NCBI RefSeq assembly: GCF_021325795.1
Contig: NZ_JAHPZX010000003.1
Span: 62,001-126,000 of the forward strand
DNA: 64,000 nt
Reading direction: 5' to 3'
From: Bordetella sp. LUAb4
Lineage (GTDB): Bacteria; Pseudomonadota; Gammaproteobacteria; Burkholderiales; Burkholderiaceae_B
Under the pieces are notes generated by a model, which saw only the letters and a list, made by a program, of their open reading frames with translations, was not told the origin of the DNA and ran no database searches. Both the position numbers and the translations under genes were made by a program. Every line of letters starts with the position of its first letter. The first letter of the stretch is position 1. This document shows, piece after piece, positions 1 to 8,794 of this stretch.

Positions 1-188
1 TGTCGGCCAGCACGTGCCTTGCATTCGATTTCGTCAAGCCGGCGATTTCACTTGGGAATTTTCCGTAATCGATCTGCCGCAACCAACCATCCAAATGACC
101 GCTCATGATGGTTCGCGCCATGACGTGGTAGCTCACGTAGGCGCACAACGCCTTCACCGCCTTGAACGGTAGCGACGCGGCGTTCATG
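1..188 (-). CDS. hypothetical protein, 3' end cut by the window (possibly DUF1127-like)
   Basis: An open frame on the minus strand runs off the left edge. From the ATG at 188 it reads MNAASLPFKAVKALC and later GWLRQIDYGKFPSEIAGL, then ends in NARHVLAD at the window border. The pattern of a basic/aromatic N-terminal part followed by LRQID...EIAGLT..NAR loosely resembles the short DUF1127 (YjiS-like) proteins, whose C-terminus carries a similar 'DIGLTRADA' motif. This is a resemblance by eye only. The same frame stays open upstream to about position 550, so alternative starts at 209-211, about 380 and 415 are possible. I chose 188 because the purine-rich AAAGAAAG precedes it and the sequence from there looks most protein-like. 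Function unknown. Confidence 0.35.
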
Positions 189-732
189 GCTTTCTTTCGG
201 ATTCCCGGCCGCGATCCCAACGTCGCGCGTGGCGAATTCGTGCGCATGTGAACGATGGCCGGCAGTTCATGCGGGGCGCCCGTGTCGACCTTGCCTGCAT
301 CCTCGCCAATCGATGGCACCTCCGCGTTTGGGGAGGTGTGGAGGGTCAAAATGAAGCTGCCAGTTGCTGCGACCATTGGATTCAATCCGGTATGAGTGAG
401 GGCCGCCCGCAACATGCCTGAGCCGATGCGGGTCCGAAAAGCGAGCCATGGGGATGCTGCGGCTCCCGTCCGGCGATATCCATCAGTACCGCCCGCATGA
501 ACGGCTGTTCCTGGTCCGATCCGCCCCCTGCCATCGCACTTTTGCGATCTTTAGATCCTGATTCCTCGGGGCGGCATGGGCGCGACGGGCTTGCCCACCC
601 CCCTTTCAGACGGCGGCAAGCGCGCGGCTATATAAGTTCCAGATCTGAATAAAGGCGTATTCATTCGTTGGATCTCTGTAGCGGCTTGCTGATAATCCTC
701 CTCAAGCCGTACACAAATACACAGGATCCGAC
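189..732. other. mostly non-coding spacer with one hairpin and a probable promoter
   Basis: No convincing gene was found in this stretch, although the minus-strand frame of the neighbouring hypothetical gene stays open through part of it. It contains an inverted repeat CACCTCC (318-324) / GGAGGTG (333-339) with an 8-base loop. The AT-richer segment around 630-660 (with TATATAAG) is the likely promoter region for the small ORF and ABC operon that follow on the plus strand. No repeats or RNA gene recognised. Confidence 0.4.
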
Positions 733-882
733 ATGTCCCAGCCCACCACCGTTGCGCATTCCCGCCTTGCCAAGGCTGCGTCCGGCGTCGCGGTCGCCCT
801 GGCGCTGGCGGTTCTGGCCCTGGCTTCACCCACGCCCGCAACGGCCGCCGCGGCCGTCTCCGTGGTTTGTGACGCGCACTGA
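733..882 (+). CDS. 49-residue small secreted-looking peptide or leader ORF
   Basis: ATG at 733 opens a 49-codon frame starting MSQPTTVAHSRLAKA, followed by a hydrophobic stretch (VAVALALAVLALA), an Ala-X-Ala-like cleavage region (TPATAAA) and a very short tail ending VVCDAH. That is a classical Sec signal peptide with almost no mature part. It sits about 130 bp upstream of, and on the same strand as, an ABC importer for small organic anions. Two readings are possible: a tiny periplasmic peptide, or a leader ORF whose translation influences the downstream operon. No known family recognised. The single Cys and His near the end are the only notable side chains. Confidence 0.35.
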   Translation: MSQPTTVAHSRLAKAASGVAVALALAVLALASPTPATAAAAVSVVCDAH

Positions 883-1014
883 TTTTCTCCGCTGACGGGC
901 CGCCGCCCCCTCATCTGCATCCCCTTGCGCGTCCTGCCGGATGCGTCTTGAACGCGGAGCCATCGCTGGATGGTTCCGCGTCTTTCTTTCCACAAGCCAA
1001 GAAAACGGAAAACC

Positions 1015-2070
1015 ATGCTTCCTTCGATTTCCTTCGGACAGCGTTTGACCCACGCCCTGACGCGTACGATGCCCGCCGCCATCCTGTCCCTGACGCTGGC
1101 CGCCGTGGCCCTGGCTGTCCCGACTCCTGCGCGTGCTGAAGGCCGGATCCGCATCGCCGAACAATTCGGCATCGTGTACCTGTTGCTGAACGTCGCCCGC
1201 GACCAGCAATTGATCGAGAAGCATGGCAAGGCCGAAGGCGTCGACATCAAGGTCGAGTGGCTCAAGCTGTCCGGTGGCTCGGCGGTGAACGATGCCTTGC
1301 TGTCGGGCGCGGTGGATATCGCGGGTGCCGGCGTCGGCCCGCTGCTGACGATCTGGGACCGCACGTATGGCAAGCAGAACGTCAAGGGTGTTGCTTCGTT
1401 GGGCAACTTCCCCTATTACCTGGTGAGCAACCGGCCCGAAGTGAAGACCATCGCGGACTTCACCGAAAAGGACCGCATCGCCGTACCGGCGGTGGGTGTG
1501 TCGGTGCAGTCGCGCGTGTTGCAGATGGCGTCCGCGGCCTTGTGGGGCGATGCGCAGTACAACAAACTGGACAGCATCTCCGTAGCGCTGCCGCATCCGG
1601 ACGCCGCCGCGGCCATCATTTCCGGCGGCACGGAGATCACCGGCCACTTCGGCAATCCGCCTTTCCAGGAACAGGAATTGGCGGGCAATCCGCGTGCGCA
1701 CATCGTGCTGGACTCGTACAAGGTACAGGGTGGTCCCTCGTCGTCCACCGTGCTGTTCGCCACGGAGAAATACCGCAAGGAAAATCCCAAGACTTATAAG
1801 GCGTTCCAGGATGCCTTGGCCGAAGCCGCGCGTTTCGTCAGCGAGCATCCGGAGCAAGCCGCCGATACCTATCTGCGTGTCGCGGACGCGAAGCAGGACC
1901 GCAAGCTGCTTCTGAGCATCATCACCAATCCGCAGGTGCAGTTCAAGACCGAGCCGCAGAACACGTTCACGCTGGCGAAGTTCATGCATCGCGTTGGCGC
2001 CATCAAGCACGAGCCCGCGAGCTGGCGTGACTACTTCTTCGACGACGCGGCGCTCGCCAACGGGAGCTGA
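1015..2070 (+). CDS. ABC transporter periplasmic substrate-binding protein, NitT/TauT family
   Basis: A 351-residue periplasmic binding protein (SsuA/TauA/ThiY-like fold family) that would capture a sulfonate, nitrate-like anion or pyrimidine precursor and deliver it to the permease encoded downstream. From ATG 1015 it begins with a basic N-region and a hydrophobic core and ends in PTPARA, a good signal-peptidase site at about residue 41. The mature protein opens with RIRIAEQFGIVYLLLN, typical of the family. Mid-protein landmarks are LSGGSAVNDALLSGAVDIAG and VSVQSRVLQMA. An in-frame start at 970 would add 15 basic residues before the signal peptide and is less likely. It is first in a binding protein-ATPase-permease operon, with a one-base gap to the ATPase. 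The exact substrate cannot be read from the sequence. Confidence 0.85.
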   Translation: MLPSISFGQRLTHALTRTMPAAILSLTLAAVALAVPTPARAEGRIRIAEQFGIVYLLLNVARDQQLIEKHGKAEGVDIKVEWLKLSGGSAVNDALLSGAVDIAGAGVGPLLTIWDRTYGKQNVKGVASLGNFPYYLVSNRPEVKTIADFTEKDRIAVPAVGVSVQSRVLQMASAALWGDAQYNKLDSISVALPHPDAAAAIISGGTEITGHFGNPPFQEQELAGNPRAHIVLDSYKVQGGPSSSTVLFATEKYRKENPKTYKAFQDALAEAARFVSEHPEQAADTYLRVADAKQDRKLLLSIITNPQVQFKTEPQNTFTLAKFMHRVGAIKHEPASWRDYFFDDAALANGS

Positions 2071-2071
2071 C

Positions 2072-2920
2072 ATGATCAGCCATTCCGGCGTCCCGGATTT
2101 TGCTTCCGCCGGCGCCCCCGCCGCCCTGTCCCCACCGCTGCTGCAGGTCGATGGGGTGACGCTGGAATACAAGACGCCCGGACGGCGCGTGCGCGCGACG
2201 CATCGCGTCGATTTCCAAGTGCACGACGCGGATCGCTACATCCTGTTGGGGCCTTCCGGTTGCGGCAAGTCGACCTTGTTGAAGTCGGTGGCCGGATTCA
2301 TCGCGCCCACGGAAGGCGCCATCCGCCTGGCTGGCCAGACCGTCAGCGAGCCGGGGCCGGATCGCATCGTGGTGTTCCAGGAGTTCGATCAACTGCCGCC
2401 GTGGAAGACGGTGCGGGAGAACGTCGCGTTTCCCTTGCTGGCGTCACGCACGCTCAAGCGCCGCGAGGCGGATGAGCGGGCGCTCCATTATCTCGACAAG
2501 GTGGGCCTGTCCGCGTTCGCCGATGCGTATCCGCATACCTTGTCTGGCGGCATGAAGCAGCGCGTGGCGATTGCGCGCGCGCTGGCCATGCAGCCGCGCA
2601 TCCTGTTGATGGACGAACCCTTCGCGGCGCTCGATGCGCTGACCCGCCGCAAGATGCAGGAAGAGTTGCTGATCCTGTGGGAAGAGGTGCGCTTCACGCT
2701 GCTGTTCGTCACCCATTCCATCGAAGAAGCCCTGCTGGTGGGCAATCGCATCCTGCTGCTGTCGCCGCATCCGGGGCGGGTGCGCGCTGAGCTCAACGCG
2801 CATCAGTTCGGTATGCATAGTGCCGGGTCGCCGGCGTTTCAGGCGACGACGCAGCGGATACACGACCTGCTGTTCGACGTGCCGTCATCCACGGATGACG
2901 TGCAGCGTGCGGCTGCTTGA
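2072..2920 (+). CDS. ABC transporter ATP-binding protein, NitT/TauT (SsuB/TauB) type
   Basis: A 282-residue cytoplasmic ATPase that energises the importer. Walker A (GPSGCGKST) lies near residues 60-68, a Q-loop region (VVFQEFDQLPPWKT) near 100-112, the ABC signature (LSGGMKQR) near 157, and Walker B (ILLMDEPF) near 177-184, followed by the D-loop and the switch His in FVTHSIEEA. The order and spacing are those of SsuB/TauB/NrtD proteins. The ATG at 2072 follows the stop of the binding-protein gene by one base and sits behind GGGAGCTGAC, so the two are translationally coupled. The roughly 30-residue N-terminal extension before the first beta-strand is Ala/Pro-rich and slightly longer than usual. 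Confidence 0.9.
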   Translation: MISHSGVPDFASAGAPAALSPPLLQVDGVTLEYKTPGRRVRATHRVDFQVHDADRYILLGPSGCGKSTLLKSVAGFIAPTEGAIRLAGQTVSEPGPDRIVVFQEFDQLPPWKTVRENVAFPLLASRTLKRREADERALHYLDKVGLSAFADAYPHTLSGGMKQRVAIARALAMQPRILLMDEPFAALDALTRRKMQEELLILWEEVRFTLLFVTHSIEEALLVGNRILLLSPHPGRVRAELNAHQFGMHSAGSPAFQATTQRIHDLLFDVPSSTDDVQRAAA

Positions 2921-2956
2921 AGTATGTGCGTCCGATAGCCACCCTCACTAAATTTT

Positions 2957-3844
2957 ATGTCCCAGCTATCCAGCCCTCGCCCGCCCTTGCCGCCCGTGCG
3001 TGAAGAATACGAACGCGAACTGGCGCCTCTGCCCGATTTGACGGTGGAGGCGCCCTTGCCTTGGGTCGAGCGGATCTGGGGGCAGGCCGCCGTGCGCAAA
3101 GCCCTGATCCTGATCATCCTGGCCGCGTTATGGGAGCTTGCCGCGCGGTTGACCGACAACGATCTGCTGTTGCCTGGCTTCGTGGCGACGGCCAAGGCCT
3201 TTGTCGAAGGCTTGCTCGATGGAGAGTTATTGGCGCGCGCCGCGGCATCGCTGCGAGTGCTGGTCAAAGGGTATGTCGCCGGCGTCGTCCTGGCCTTTGT
3301 GCTGACGACGCTGGCCGTCTCGACGCGTCTTGGGCGCGATCTGCTGGCGACCTTGACCGCCATGTTCAATCCCTTGCCGGCGATCGCCTTGCTGCCGCTG
3401 GCCTTGCTGTGGTTTGGCCTGGGCGAGGGCAGCCTGGTGTTCGTGTTGATCCATTCCGTGCTGTGGGCGCTGGCGGTCAACACCTATGCGGGTTTCCTGG
3501 CGGTGCCTGACACGCTGCGCATGACGGGCCGCAATTATGGCCTGCGCGGCATACGCTACGTCCTGCGGATCCTCGTGCCCGCGGCCTTGCCCGCCATCCT
3601 TGCCGGCCTGCGCATAGGCTGGGCCTTCGCGTGGCGTACGTTGATCGCCGCCGAGTTGGTGTTCGGCGCATCCAGCGGCAAGGGTGGCTTGGGCTGGTAC
3701 ATCTTCCAGAACCGCAACGAACTCTACACCGACCGCGTCTTCGCCGGCCTTGCCGCCGTCGTACTGATCGGTCTGCTGGTCGAAGGCTTGGGGTTCGACA
3801 ACCTGGAACGCGTCACGGTGCGGCGGTGGGGGATGCATCGGTAG
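2957..3844 (+). CDS. ABC transporter permease, NitT/TauT (SsuC/TauC) type
   Basis: A 295-residue inner-membrane permease with about six hydrophobic segments. The first is ALILIILAALWELAARL near residue 50, and the family EAA-type coupling loop appears as RNYGLRGIRYVLRILVPAALP near residue 195. About 45 polar residues precede the first membrane segment. It is the third gene of the importer operon, 36 bp after the ATPase, and would form the homodimeric channel. No terminator with a T-run is visible directly after it. The palindrome at 3935-3982 lies about 90 bp downstream, between this gene and the convergent yidC. Confidence 0.88.
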   Translation: MSQLSSPRPPLPPVREEYERELAPLPDLTVEAPLPWVERIWGQAAVRKALILIILAALWELAARLTDNDLLLPGFVATAKAFVEGLLDGELLARAAASLRVLVKGYVAGVVLAFVLTTLAVSTRLGRDLLATLTAMFNPLPAIALLPLALLWFGLGEGSLVFVLIHSVLWALAVNTYAGFLAVPDTLRMTGRNYGLRGIRYVLRILVPAALPAILAGLRIGWAFAWRTLIAAELVFGASSGKGGLGWYIFQNRNELYTDRVFAGLAAVVLIGLLVEGLGFDNLERVTVRRWGMHR

Positions 3845-3934
3845 GATACGTCGTCCTGAGCATGCGTGACGATGTGGCCGGTCTTCGCGTGCTGAGGTGG
3901 CGATACTGCCGTGCCTTCTAGCTTAGGTTCTACG

Positions 3935-3982
3935 AAAAAAACCGCGGGGCCGTTTTCTCTTTTGAAGAAAACGGCCCCGCGG
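3935..3982 (-). terminator. strong Rho-independent terminator downstream of yidC
   Basis: A perfect 16-bp stem (3942-3957 pairing with 3967-3982, sequence CCGCGGGGCCGTTTTC and its complement) closes a 9-base loop. On the minus strand it is followed by a run of seven T's, the mark of intrinsic termination for the convergent yidC operon. On the plus strand there is no T-run, but the hairpin may also slow readthrough from the ABC operon. The same stem, with the loop inverted, recurs at 12591-12646 after gyrB. Confidence 0.88.
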
Positions 3983-4021
3983 TCTTGCGCCTGCCGAAAT
4001 GCCGAAGGCTTACGCCTATCG

Positions 4022-5722
4022 CTACTTGGTGGCGGCAGCCGCGGCCTGACGATTGAGGCGCCGCGTGATGGTCCACTGCTGCAGGATCGACAGCGTGTTG
4101 TTGACGCACCAGTACAGCACCAGGCCGGCCGGGAACATGAACATCATGCCGCCGAACACCAAAGGCATGATCATCATGACCTTGGCCTGCACGGGATCCG
4201 GCGGCGTCGGGTTCAGTTTGATCTGCAGGAACATGGTCGCCATCATGATGGCGGGCAGGATGAAGTACGGGTCGTGCACCGACAGGTCATGCACCCAGCC
4301 CAACCACGGCGCACCGCGCATTTCCACGCTGGCCAACAACACCCAGTACAGCGAAATGAACACGGGGATCTGCACCACCATGGGCAGGCAGCCCCCCAGC
4401 GGATTGATCTTCTCGGTGCGATACATCTCCATCATGGCGGCGTTCAGCTTCTGCTTGTCGTCGCCATATTTTTCTTTCAATGCCTGCAAGCGCGGCGCCA
4501 CCTGTTTCATGCGCGCCATCGAGCGGTAGCTGGTCGCGGCCAGCGGATAGAACACGGCCTTGACCAGCACGGTCAGCGCCACGATCGTCCAGCCCCAGTT
4601 GCCCAGGATGGAATGCAGCCAGGTCATCAGCGCGAACAGCGGCTTGGCGATGATGGTCAGCACGCCATAGTCGACCACCAGTTCCAGGCCAGGCGCCACG
4701 GCTGCCATGGCCTTCTGGTCCTGCGGTCCGATCCACAGATGCGAGTCCACCGTGGCCGAGGCGCCAGGCGACACTTCACCCACCGATTCCACGGTGCGAG
4801 CCGCGAACAGGTTGGGCGCCACTTCCAACAGTTCGTTGGTACGGGTCTTGCCTTGCGGCGGAATCCAGGCAGTGGCGAAGTAATGCTGCACCACGCCTAT
4901 CCAGCCGTTGTCAGCCTGCTTGATATAGCTGGCTTTCTTCTTCTCGATATCGGAGAAAGTGGCCTTCTGGAACTTGTCCTGTTCCGAATAGACCGCCATG
5001 CCCGTAAACGTGTGATAGAAGCTGGACGTATCGGGCGGGTTGTTGCCGTCACGCTGCAGTTGCAGATACAGGGCCGGACGCACCGGGTTGGCACCCGTGT
5101 TGGTCAGGTCGTGGCGCACGTCGATGTCGTAACGGCCGCGATGCAGCGTATACGTCTTGGTGACCTTCAGGCCCCCCGCTTCCGCTTCGAACACCACCGC
5201 CAGCGAGTCGCCGGTCAGCGAGCGCTCGGAGGAAACCATGCGGAACGGCGTCTGGTGAGTGGGGAAGCCCTGGCCGCTGGTCGAACCGACCACGCCGGAC
5301 TGCACCAGATAGTTCAGGTCGCGCGAATCGTCGAGCAGCACGGTCGGCTGGTCGTCGTGATTGGCGTCCGGGAACTTCAGCAGCTCGGCGCGGACCACTT
5401 GGGCGCCAGTGGTGTCGAAGGTCAGGCGCAGCACGTCCGTGGTGATGACCACGCGTTGCGATTGGGCCGCCTGCGCCGCCGCGGCGGTAGGCACGCCACC
5501 GGCAGCCGGCGCGCCAGGCGCGGTGGACGCGGCCGGAGCGGAGGGAATGGCGGTGGTGGAGGCCGGCGCCGCGTTCTGCGGGCTGGCGGGAGCCTGTGCC
5601 GTGGCGGCGGGCGGATTGCCACCGAACAGCGAAGGCTTGCCGTTATGGACTTGCCAGTTGTTCCAAAGGAGCAACAGCGAGAACGAAAATATCATCCAGA
5701 GGATGGTGCGTCGGATATCCAT
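4022..5722 (-). CDS. yidC: membrane protein insertase YidC
   Basis: A 566-residue inner-membrane insertase/chaperone (Oxa1/YidC family) that helps Sec-dependent and independent proteins into the membrane. The N-terminal anchor is MDIRRTILWMIFSFSLLLLW. A Pro/Ala-rich linker (about residues 35-95) leads to the large periplasmic beta-domain typical of Gram-negative YidC (about 95-350). The conserved C-terminal core has five membrane segments, including MVVQIPVFISLYWVLLAS and FPAGLVLYWCVNN. The length matches Gram-negative homologues (540-570). It is the last gene of the rpmH-rnpA-yidD-yidC cluster, 48 bp after yidD, and is followed by the strong terminator at 3935-3982. Confidence 0.98.
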   Translation of the reverse strand: MDIRRTILWMIFSFSLLLLWNNWQVHNGKPSLFGGNPPAATAQAPASPQNAAPASTTAIPSAPAASTAPGAPAAGGVPTAAAAQAAQSQRVVITTDVLRLTFDTTGAQVVRAELLKFPDANHDDQPTVLLDDSRDLNYLVQSGVVGSTSGQGFPTHQTPFRMVSSERSLTGDSLAVVFEAEAGGLKVTKTYTLHRGRYDIDVRHDLTNTGANPVRPALYLQLQRDGNNPPDTSSFYHTFTGMAVYSEQDKFQKATFSDIEKKKASYIKQADNGWIGVVQHYFATAWIPPQGKTRTNELLEVAPNLFAARTVESVGEVSPGASATVDSHLWIGPQDQKAMAAVAPGLELVVDYGVLTIIAKPLFALMTWLHSILGNWGWTIVALTVLVKAVFYPLAATSYRSMARMKQVAPRLQALKEKYGDDKQKLNAAMMEMYRTEKINPLGGCLPMVVQIPVFISLYWVLLASVEMRGAPWLGWVHDLSVHDPYFILPAIMMATMFLQIKLNPTPPDPVQAKVMMIMPLVFGGMMFMFPAGLVLYWCVNNTLSILQQWTITRRLNRQAAAAATK

Positions 5723-5770
5723 GGCGCCTACAAGGTGAAAGCGAGACCAGCAAAGCCCGCCAGTTTAGCG

Positions 5771-6100
5771 TTAATCATGACCGGCACGGTGGCAATGGGA
5801 GCCGCCACAGGGGCCGGAAGTTCCCGGAACGGGCGGAACGGGGTCCAATCCGCCGGAACTCCAGGGGTGGCAGCGCCCGATACGCCGCGCCGCCAACCAC
5901 AGGCCGCGCAGCGCCCCGTGGGTTTCGATGGCTTCGATGGCGTAAGCCGAACAGGTCGGGGTGAAGCGGCATTGCCGCCCGATCCAGGGACTGAGAAAGA
6001 AGCGGTAGAACCGGATGGGCGCGATCAACAGCGCCACCCATAAGGAACGTACTGTCGCCGTGCGCCCCGTTGACGCGCTGACCGAACGAGCGCGCGTCAT
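5771..6100 (-). CDS. yidD: membrane protein insertion efficiency factor YidD
   Basis: A small (109-residue) membrane-associated protein proposed to assist YidC-dependent insertion. The family core is unmistakable: [17 protein letters not shown], then the Cys-containing [16 protein letters not shown], then [20 protein letters not shown] and GGLDPVP. The ATG at 6100 overlaps the rnpA stop by four bases (ATGA), indicating coupling. The roughly 20 residues before the core are longer than in many homologues, so an internal start is possible. The C-terminal tail after GGLDPVP is Gly/Cys/His-rich and not conserved in the family as I know it. Confidence 0.95.
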   Translation of the reverse strand: MTRARSVSASTGRTATVRSLWVALLIAPIRFYRFFLSPWIGRQCRFTPTCSAYAIEAIETHGALRGLWLAARRIGRCHPWSSGGLDPVPPVPGTSGPCGGSHCHRAGHD

Positions 6101-6528
6101 GGCGTGCTTACCGTCGGCGCGGCCGGTTTATCGCGTGCGGATTCTCCACGCGGCGCCGGCGTTCGGCCTATGCGTTCGAAGTGGGTGTCCACTTCGGCGC
6201 GAGCCAGCCGTTTCAGCGCGGTCAGCGACATGGTGGGCACGCGCGCGTGCAGCCGGACGACATAATCGGCCGGCCGCAAGCCGTGTCGGCAGTGGCGAAA
6301 AGCTTCACGGATGACTCGCTTGAGCGCATTGCGCGTCACCGCCAGCGCGGCATGGCGCTTGGCAATGACCAGGCCCAGGCGGGCACAGGCCTGCCCGGGC
6401 GCTTGCGTGCTGGCGGCGGAAGTCACCATGAAAAACGCCCCTCGTGCCAGCCGGCGGCCTTTGAGGGCGGCGGCAAACTCGGAGGGGCGGTGCATCCTCG
6501 CCCCCGGGGGAAGCGTGGTGCGCGGCAT
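6097..6528 (-). CDS. rnpA: ribonuclease P protein component
   Basis: The 143-residue basic protein subunit of RNase P, which with the RNA subunit matures the 5' ends of tRNAs. The hallmark RNR box is present in [16 protein letters not shown], preceded by the central strand [10 protein letters not shown] and followed by [12 protein letters not shown] chose the ATG at 6528 ([18 protein letters not shown]), which gives the usual family size and N-terminal 'lead-in'. The frame is open further upstream, but that would run through rpmH. It lies 53 bp after rpmH and overlaps yidD by four bases. Confidence 0.95.
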   Translation of the reverse strand: MPRTTLPPGARMHRPSEFAAALKGRRLARGAFFMVTSAASTQAPGQACARLGLVIAKRHAALAVTRNALKRVIREAFRHCRHGLRPADYVVRLHARVPTMSLTALKRLARAEVDTHFERIGRTPAPRGESARDKPAAPTVSTP

Positions 6529-6581
6529 GTCAGGCGTTGGCGCCGGCACAAGGGCCGGTGCCTCGGATCGCGGCGTGGCGA

Positions 6582-6716
6582 TCAGACGGCCAGACGCTTG
6601 CGGCCCTTGGCGCGGCGAGCGTTCAGGACGGCACGGCCGCCGCGGGTTTTCATGCGCACACGGAAACCATGGGTGCGCTTGCGGCGGGTAACGGAAGGTT
6701 GGAAGGTGCGTTTCAT
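6582..6716 (-). CDS. rpmH: 50S ribosomal protein L34
   Basis: A 44-residue ribosomal protein starting [18 protein letters not shown] and ending AKGRKRLAV, with the full L34 signature (KRT.QPS..RR.RTHGF..RM.T..GR..L..RR.KGR..L). It is the first gene of the rpmH-rnpA-yidD-yidC cluster and is transcribed away from dnaA, leaving a 474-bp gap that is the likely origin region. This arrangement is the conserved bacterial dnaA-region order. Confidence 0.99.
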   Translation of the reverse strand: MKRTFQPSVTRRKRTHGFRVRMKTRGGRAVLNARRAKGRKRLAV

Positions 6717-7190
6717 GGAAGGTCCACAAAAAGAACAAAATTTACGGGGGGGCGCGTCCTGGTACCAGCCACACCTTCTTTCAGTGCGGCCGCCGCGACG
6801 CTGCCAGTCGACACGGCCTGCTGGTCCGCCCGCTTCCTGGTGGAGGCGGGCAAAGGCGAAGCCAGTTTCTGGGTCCGGAGTTCCGGAACCGAATTTCTTA
6901 TAACGAAGGGATAGGAAGTTTTTTGCTCGTGGAAGTCAAAATGCCTACTTTCACGAGGCTTTTGCGCCTCTCATCGCCTTCGAATCCGAAGATTTCTACT
7001 CCTGGGTCCGTGGGCGCGGCGCGCCTATGGAATACCCCTGGGGCATGCAAAATTCGGTAAAGCCCATCATTTCAGCAAGTTTTCCCTATCTTGTCAAACA
7101 GTTAGGAATCGTCCCCCGGCACCAGGCTGCGCGGGCCTGTGGATAAGTACAGCCCGGGCAAGGTAGAATCGAGGTTTAGACAAGAGCGAC
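6717..7190. other. probable chromosomal origin region (oriC) between rpmH and dnaA
   Basis: No gene is present in these 474 bp. By context (rpmH and dnaA diverge here) this is the expected oriC location. It contains one perfect DnaA box (7138-7146, TGTGGATAA, i.e. TTATCCACA on the minus strand) and AT-rich patches near 6725-6745, 6893-6925 and 7075-7105. It must also hold the divergent promoters of rpmH and dnaA. I saw only one perfect box; other boxes would have to be degenerate. The assignment rests mainly on gene order, not on a proven box cluster. Confidence 0.6.
7138..7146 (-). promoter_or_regulatory. DnaA box in the dnaA promoter region
   Basis: TGTGGATAA on the plus strand is an exact reverse complement of the consensus DnaA box TTATCCACA. 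It lies 45 bp before the dnaA start, just upstream of a TAGAAT (7164-7169) that could be the -10 element. Bound DnaA-ATP would therefore sit on the dnaA promoter, as in the classical autoregulation model. Confidence 0.7.
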
Positions 7191-8792
7191 ATGAAAGAAT
7201 TCTGGCAGACCTGCGTCAGTCGTCTTGAGCAGGAAATCCCCCCCCAGCAAATCAGCGCGTGGATCCGTCCGCTGGTGCCGGTTGCGTTCGACGAAGCGCA
7301 GGCCGTTTTGCGCATTTCCGCACCCAACCGCTTCAAGCTGGATTGGGTACGCAAGAATTACGCTCAACAGATCGAGTCCTTGGCCGCCGAATGGTTCCAA
7401 CGTCCCGTCCAGGTGCAGTTCGAACTGCCGGCTGGTGCCGGCGGCCGTCTGCCGCTGGCGCCACGTCCGCGCGCGGCGAACCTTAGTGGCACCGGTGTCA
7501 GCGGCGCGGCTGCGATGGCTGCCGCCAATGCAGCCTCCGCCGCGGCGGCAGCCAACGCGGCGGGACAGGATGCGGCGGGTGCGAATGGAGCAACGCATGG
7601 CGCAATCCATGGCGCCGCGCAGACCGGCTCGCACGGCACGGCTGGCAGTGTCGGCAGCGGCATGAGCGGCAGCCTGGCCGATGGCCTGGGCCACGCGCCG
7701 TCCGCGGCGCCTGCGCCGCCACCCGCATTGCCGCCAGCCACCAGCGAGGCAGCCAACATCGTCTACGAGCGTTCGCGGCTGAATACCGACCTGACGTTCG
7801 AGAACTTCGTCACCGGTAAAGCCAACCAACTGGCCCGCGCGGCCGCCCTGCAAGTGGCGGAAAACCCCGGCATCTCCTACAACCCGCTATTCCTTTATGG
7901 CGGCGTGGGACTGGGCAAGACCCACTTGATCCACGCCATCGGCAACGCCATGGTGGCGGCGGGCACCGGCGTGCGCGTGCGCTACGTCCATGCGGACCAA
8001 TACGTGTCCGACGTGGTCAAGGCTTACCAGCGCAAGGCTTTCGACGACTTCAAGCGCTACTACCATTCGCTCGACCTGTTGCTGATCGACGATATCCAAT
8101 TCTTCTCCGGCAAGAACCGGACGCAGGAAGAATTCTTCTACGCCTTCGAGGCGATGGTCGCGCAGCGCAAACAAATCATCATCACCAGCGATACCTATCC
8201 GAAGGAACTGGCCGGCATCGACAGCCGCCTGATCTCGCGCTTCGATTCGGGCCTGACCGTGGCCATCGAACCGCCGGAACTGGAGATGCGCGTCGCCATT
8301 CTGCTGCGCAAGGCCGAATCCGAAGGCGTGCCCATGCCGGAAGAAGTGGCCTTCTTCATCGCCAAGCATCTGCGCAGCAATGTGCGCGAGCTGGAAGGCG
8401 CCCTGCGCAAGGTGCTGGCGTATGCCCGTTTCCATGGCCGCGACGTCGTCACGGTGGATGTCTGCAAAGACGCGTTGAAGGACCTGCTGTCGGTGTCCAA
8501 CGGCCAGATCACGGTCGAGAACATCCAGAAGACCGTGGCCGACTTCTACAAGATCAAGGTCGCCGACATGTACTCGAAACGGCGGCCTGCGAATATCGCG
8601 CTGCCGCGCCAAGTGGCCATGTATCTGGCCAAGGAGCTGACGCAGAAAAGCTTGCCCGAGATTGGGGATCTATTCGGGGGCCGGGACCATACGACGGTGC
8701 TGCATGCCGTACGCAAAATCTCGGATGCCCGGGCCAAGCTTGCTGAACTTAACCATACCCTGCACGTGTTGGAACAAACTCTAAAAGGATGA
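7191..8792 (+). CDS. dnaA: chromosomal replication initiator protein DnaA
   Basis: The 533-residue replication initiator. Domain I (1-80, [17 protein letters not shown]...) is followed by an unusually long low-complexity domain II (about 81-195, rich in Ala, Gly, His and Pro). Domain III has Walker A (GGVGLGKTH, about 237-245) and Walker B (LLLIDDIQF, about 295-303). Domain IV has the DnaA signature [15 protein letters not shown] near the C-terminus for box recognition. E. coli DnaA is 467 residues; the excess is in the linker. A run of eight C's at 7238-7245 lies early in the gene. It is followed directly by dnaN. Confidence 0.99.
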   Translation: MKEFWQTCVSRLEQEIPPQQISAWIRPLVPVAFDEAQAVLRISAPNRFKLDWVRKNYAQQIESLAAEWFQRPVQVQFELPAGAGGRLPLAPRPRAANLSGTGVSGAAAMAAANAASAAAAANAAGQDAAGANGATHGAIHGAAQTGSHGTAGSVGSGMSGSLADGLGHAPSAAPAPPPALPPATSEAANIVYERSRLNTDLTFENFVTGKANQLARAAALQVAENPGISYNPLFLYGGVGLGKTHLIHAIGNAMVAAGTGVRVRYVHADQYVSDVVKAYQRKAFDDFKRYYHSLDLLLIDDIQFFSGKNRTQEEFFYAFEAMVAQRKQIIITSDTYPKELAGIDSRLISRFDSGLTVAIEPPELEMRVAILLRKAESEGVPMPEEVAFFIAKHLRSNVRELEGALRKVLAYARFHGRDVVTVDVCKDALKDLLSVSNGQITVENIQKTVADFYKIKVADMYSKRRPANIALPRQVAMYLAKELTQKSLPEIGDLFGGRDHTTVLHAVRKISDARAKLAELNHTLHVLEQTLKG

Positions 8793-8794
8793 AC

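Noticed and set aside
13-660. Other short minus-strand frames (for example 267-449)
   Set aside because: They compete with the open frame of the partial hypothetical gene and show poor codon-position bias; I kept only the frame running off the left edge.
3911-6043. Plus-strand frame of 710 codons across yidC and yidD
   Set aside because: It is antisense to two certain genes and includes the terminator palindrome; the protein is His/Arg/Gln-rich with no family features.
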